Positions 60,761-64,000 of a stretch of 64,000 nt of DNA are shown one piece after another. The DNA comes from Virgibacillus_R byunsanensis. Lineage in GTDB: Bacteria > Bacillota > Bacilli > Bacillales > Amphibacillaceae. A program made the position numbers and the translations under genes. Under the pieces are notes generated by a model. The model had not been told where the DNA came from. It did not search any database and saw only the letters and a program-made list of their open reading frames with translations. Numbering within the stretch: the first letter of the stretch is position 1; the number at the start of each line of letters is the position of its first letter. The DNA lies in assembly GCF_042675965.1 (NCBI RefSeq), contig NZ_JBHTKJ010000012.1, positions 62,001 through 126,000 on the forward strand. The letters are read 5' to 3'.

Positions 60761-60847
60761 TTATTTTCCTCCCTAGTTACCAGTTTTCTTATACTATGGC
60801 ATAAATAGTGTGTACAATTCCAACATTTTGTAGTCATATTAAAAAAA

Positions 60848-60881
60848 CTGAGTTGCTATCCAAATAGGAATAACAACTCAG
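60848..60881 (-). terminator. Terminator of the nucleoside ABC operon
   Basis: CTGAGTTG / CAACTCAG stem extended by TATTCCTA / TGGATAG partial pairing, followed by TTTTTTT on the minus strand. Confidence 0.85.
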
Positions 60882-60897
60882 CTTGTGTTAAAAATAA

Positions 60898-61857
60898 CTA
60901 TCTATTTCCTTTAATATACGGCACACCGTTTGCTCTTGGTGCATCAGCACGACCAATAAACCCAGCTAATGCAAGAATTGTAAGTACATATGGCGCAATT
61001 AGTAGGTATACTTGTGGTACATCAGCAAGAAGTGGAACTCCTCCACCAATAACACTTAAACTTTGAGCAAAACCAAAGAATAGTGCCGCACCCAATGCAC
61101 CTAATGGGTGCCACTTCCCAAATATGACTGCTGCTAGAGCCATAAACCCTTGCCCAACAATAGTTGCGTGAGAGAAGTTCAAAGCGATTGTCAAAGCATA
61201 GACTGATCCACCTAAACCACCCAAAGCCCCAGAAAGAATTACAGCTATATAACGCATTTTATAAACGTTAATTCCATTTGTATCTGCAGCCATCGGATGT
61301 TCTCCCACAGCTCTTAAGCGTAATCCAAATGAAGTCTTATACAAAACAATCCAGACGATAAGAGCTAAAATAATAGCTACATAGGATGTTACATAAATAC
61401 CTTTAAAAAATATATCTCCGATAATAGGAATATCTGATAAGAAAGGTATATCGCTTGTGTAGAAAGGTCGTGATACCATATCTGTCTGACCTTTTCCATA
61501 CCATTGTTTGGTTAAAAAGACACCTAAACCTAGTGCAAGGAAGTTAATAGCTACACCACTAACTACTTGATCTGCTCGAAAAGAAACAGAAGCTACTGCG
61601 TGTATAATGGAAAATATAGCAGAAACGACCATTGCAGCAATTATCGATACCCATGGTGTCCATGCACCTAATACATCAGCGAATGCAAGGTTAAACACAA
61701 TTCCTACAAATGCTCCCATAACCATTAAGCCTTCTAGACCAATATTTACAACTCCGGAACGCTCGCTAAATACTCCGCCTAATGCTGTAAATATAAGTGG
61801 TGCTGAGAAGAAAAGCGCCGGTGGAATAATCGATTGTAAAAGATCAACAAATCCCAT
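60898..61857 (-). CDS. nupQ: Nucleoside ABC transporter permease (NupQ/YufQ-like)
   Basis: 319 residues, about nine hydrophobic segments, BPD_transp_2 family. GGVFSERSGVVNIGLEGLMVMGAFVG and GLRLRAVGEHPMAADTNGIN are typical of the basic-membrane-protein-dependent nucleoside importers. It directly follows nupP. In B. subtilis NupNOPQ imports guanosine; specificity here is by analogy. Confidence 0.92.
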   Translation of the reverse strand: MGFVDLLQSIIPPALFFSAPLIFTALGGVFSERSGVVNIGLEGLMVMGAFVGIVFNLAFADVLGAWTPWVSIIAAMVVSAIFSIIHAVASVSFRADQVVSGVAINFLALGLGVFLTKQWYGKGQTDMVSRPFYTSDIPFLSDIPIIGDIFFKGIYVTSYVAIILALIVWIVLYKTSFGLRLRAVGEHPMAADTNGINVYKMRYIAVILSGALGGLGGSVYALTIALNFSHATIVGQGFMALAAVIFGKWHPLGALGAALFFGFAQSLSVIGGGVPLLADVPQVYLLIAPYVLTILALAGFIGRADAPRANGVPYIKGNR

Positions 61858-62904
61858 TTATTTCTCCTCCTTTTTAAAGCGAAGTATAAACCAACGAATA
61901 ATATAACTGGATGCAACAAAGAAAATAATTAAAGCTATAATAATATCAACCAATTCAGTAGGTACCCCAGCTTCTGTTGGCATATTCAATGCGCCTACCT
62001 TTAATGCACCGAACAAAATTGCAGCGAGCACCACACCAAATGCTGTATTTGCACCAAGCAATGCTACAGCAATCCCATCAAATCCTAGATTTGTAAATCC
62101 AGATTTTACATTTAAATTACCGAAAGTACCGAGACCTTCCATAGATCCAGCCAATCCAGCAAAGATCCCAGAAATAACCATTGCTAATATAATATTTTTT
62201 GGTACATTCATTCCGGAATATTTTGAAGCATGCTTATTAAAGCCAACGGATCTTAGCTCAAAACCTACTGCTGTTCTTTCAATAATAAACCACATAATTA
62301 CTGCTGCAAATAATGCAATTAAGATACCATAATGCATACGTGAGAAATAAGTTAAACCTTGTAACCATTCAGATGCTAATGATGCCGAGGCTGCAACTTT
62401 TTCTGTTTTGTCTTCATTGTCTGAAAGAACATTTCTCACAATAGAATTTGCACTGTACAAAGCTACATAATTCAACATAATCGTTACAATAACCTCATGT
62501 ACGCCCAATCTTGCTTTTAATAGACCAGGTATAAAACCCCATATAGCACCAGCCAGTGCTGCCACGATAATAGCTAAAGGTAAGTGTATAATCATTGGAG
62601 CTTCAAATGATGTCCCAATCCATACTGCTGCAAGCCAACCAATAATCACCTGGCCTTCAGCACCTATATTAAATAAACCAGCTCGAAAGGCAAATGCAAC
62701 AGCTAAACCTGTCAGTATATATGGTGTTACTTGTCTAACCGTTTCTCCAAAAACATAAAGATCCCCAAAAGCACCTTCCCATAATGCAGCATAACCATGG
62801 ATAGGGTTATAACCAAAAATCAACATGATGATAGCACCTGCTACTAACCCTAAAAAGACAGATATGAGTGGTATTAGTATGTTAAACGCTTTATTTGAAG
62901 TCAC
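61858..62904 (-). CDS. nupP: Nucleoside ABC transporter permease (NupP/YufP-like)
   Basis: 348 residues, about eight hydrophobic segments, BPD_transp_2 family: PYILTGLAVAFAFRAGLFNIGAEGQVIIG is the family signature, with FELRSVGFNKHASKYSGMNV the coupling loop. Its start overlaps the ATPase stop by one base and its stop adjoins nupQ. Confidence 0.92.
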   Translation of the reverse strand: MTSNKAFNILIPLISVFLGLVAGAIIMLIFGYNPIHGYAALWEGAFGDLYVFGETVRQVTPYILTGLAVAFAFRAGLFNIGAEGQVIIGWLAAVWIGTSFEAPMIIHLPLAIIVAALAGAIWGFIPGLLKARLGVHEVIVTIMLNYVALYSANSIVRNVLSDNEDKTEKVAASASLASEWLQGLTYFSRMHYGILIALFAAVIMWFIIERTAVGFELRSVGFNKHASKYSGMNVPKNIILAMVISGIFAGLAGSMEGLGTFGNLNVKSGFTNLGFDGIAVALLGANTAFGVVLAAILFGALKVGALNMPTEAGVPTELVDIIIALIIFFVASSYIIRWFILRFKKEEK

Positions 62905-64000
62905 TACTCTGCACCTGCCTTTTCTTTGTTACTACCAGCCATTAATAATCCTAGTTCTTGTTCATTTGTATCTTCAGGTTTTACATTTGCTACAATTTCC
63001 CCATCAAATATGACAGCAATTCGATCACTAACATCTAAAATTTCATCTAATTCAAAAGACATTAATAATACTGCTCTTCCCTTGTCCCGTTCTTCAATTA
63101 ATTTATTATGAATGAATTCAATTGCTCCAACATCTAAACCTCTAGTTGGCTGAGCAGCTATTAATAGATCAGGTGAACGGTCAATTTCACGACTTATTAT
63201 TGCTTTTTGCTGATTACCACCAGATAATGCTCTAGCAGGTGTGTAAACATCTGGTGTACGAACATCATATTCTTCAATAAGAGCTTTTGCCTTTTCATAA
63301 ATTTCTTTATAGTTTAAAACACCATTTTTGGAATACGGCTTTTGATAATAGGTTTGTAAAACAATATTTTCACCAATAGGAAAATCAAGTACAAGTCCAT
63401 ATTTATGCCGGTCTTGTGGTATATGCGCTAAACCACTTTCCGTAACTTTGCGTGGCGATAAATTGGTTATATTTTTATCTTTTAACTTTATAGACCCGGA
63501 GTGTGACTTTGTTAACCCAGTAATTGCTTCAATTAATTCAGTTTGACCATTTCCATCAATACCTGCTAAACCAACAATTTCTCCTGCTCGCACGTCAAGA
63601 TTTAATCCTTTAACCGTATCTACTTTTCTAGTATCTCTTACAAATAGATTTTCAATATTAAGCACTGTTTCTTTCGGTTCGGCTGGTGCTTTTTTCGTTT
63701 CAAAACTTACTTCACGTCCAACCATCAACGATGCAAGTTCTGTCACTGTTGTATCTGGAATATTTAAAGTACCAATTCCTTTTCCTTTACGGATAACGGT
63801 AACCCTGTCACATGCTTGCATTATTTCTTTCAATTTGTGTGTAATTAAAATGATAGACTTTCCTTCTGCTATTAATGAGTTCATAATTTCCATTAGTTCA
63901 GAAATTTCTTGTGGAGTCAGTACAGCAGTTGGTTCATCCAATATTAGTACATCCGCACCTCGATAAAGTGTTTTAAGAATTTCTACCCGCTGCTGCATAC
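62904..64000 (-). CDS. nupO: Nucleoside ABC transporter ATPase (NupO/YufO-like), partial
   Basis: About 365 C-terminal residues of a double-ATPase protein of roughly 510; the N-terminus lies beyond the right edge. The visible part starts in the first ATPase after its signature (QQRVEILKTLYRGADVLILDEPTA), then the second ATPase with GLAGIDGNGQTELIEAITGL, LSGGNQQKAIISREID and LIAAQPTRGLDVGA. The second half has a degenerate Walker B, as is usual for this family. Drives import through NupP/NupQ; the binding lipoprotein gene is expected just upstream. Confidence 0.92.
   Translation of the reverse strand, partial: MQQRVEILKTLYRGADVLILDEPTAVLTPQEISELMEIMNSLIAEGKSIILITHKLKEIMQACDRVTVIRKGKGIGTLNIPDTTVTELASLMVGREVSFETKKAPAEPKETVLNIENLFVRDTRKVDTVKGLNLDVRAGEIVGLAGIDGNGQTELIEAITGLTKSHSGSIKLKDKNITNLSPRKVTESGLAHIPQDRHKYGLVLDFPIGENIVLQTYYQKPYSKNGVLNYKEIYEKAKALIEEYDVRTPDVYTPARALSGGNQQKAIISREIDRSPDLLIAAQPTRGLDVGAIEFIHNKLIEERDKGRAVLLMSFELDEILDVSDRIAVIFDGEIVANVKPEDTNEQELGLLMAGSNKEKAGAE

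Noticed and set aside
1..64000. Possible CRISPR array from the many repeats
   Set aside because: The repeats are dispersed singly, vary in length and are not spaced as a regular array; no cas genes are present.

Overview
The window is a low-GC chromosomal segment of an endospore-forming Bacillaceae species. Gene content and order follow the Bacillus subtilis blocks lexA-yneB-ynzC-tkt-sirA-yneF-ccdA-citB-tlp-yneP-plsY-parE-parC and glnA-glnR-hflX-spoVK-hfq-miaA-mutL-mutS-cotE-ricA-miaB-spoVS-ymdB-rny-recA-cinA-pgsA-ymf. The compatible-solute transporter and the dispersed repeats suggest a salt-tolerant relative of Oceanobacillus or Virgibacillus. The genus is inferred, not proven. No tRNA, rRNA, CRISPR array, prophage or complete insertion sequence was seen.

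Layout. Positions 1-7026 hold an acyl-CoA (yng/liu-type) catabolic operon led by a TetR regulator, with a dispersed repeat where the HMG-CoA lyase gene is expected by comparison with B. subtilis. Positions 7198-11623 hold topoisomerase IV (parEC) behind a promoter containing a LexA-like box. Positions 12073-15097 hold yneT and a two-gene OpuF-type osmolyte ABC transporter. Positions 15120-16000 are repeats, including a 650-bp element carrying a nested 125-bp element. A small plus-strand block (plsY, folE2, yidD, yneR) follows, then minus-strand yneQ/yneP/tlp, an unlisted FbpB-like mini-gene, yneN and citB. A sensor kinase, yneK, and the cytochrome c maturation group ccdA/yneI/ccdC with an orphan mrpB come next. 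Then sirA, tkt and the lexA/yneB SOS locus, where yneA is replaced by a 31-codon membrane peptide gene. From 32821 to 50808 nearly everything is on the minus strand: nitrogen control (glnRA), hflX, spoVK, hfq, miaA, dps, mutSL, cotE, ricA, miaB, spoVS, ymdB, rny. Then recA (flanked on both sides by repeats), cinA, pgsA, rodZ, ymfK/J/I/H/F and a nucleoside ABC transporter cut by the right edge.

Themes. The genes serve DNA repair and the SOS response (lexA, recA, mutSL, parEC, yneB and the micropeptide), sporulation (sirA, tlp, cotE, spoVS, spoVK, ricA, ymdB), RNA metabolism (rny, hfq, miaA, miaB), central carbon metabolism (citB, tkt), envelope synthesis (plsY, pgsA, rodZ) and osmotic or nucleoside transport. 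Three families of small, structured, non-coding repeats fill most of the longer gaps and often abut stop codons. Many genes start with TTG or GTG; in those cases I placed the start by the ribosome binding site.
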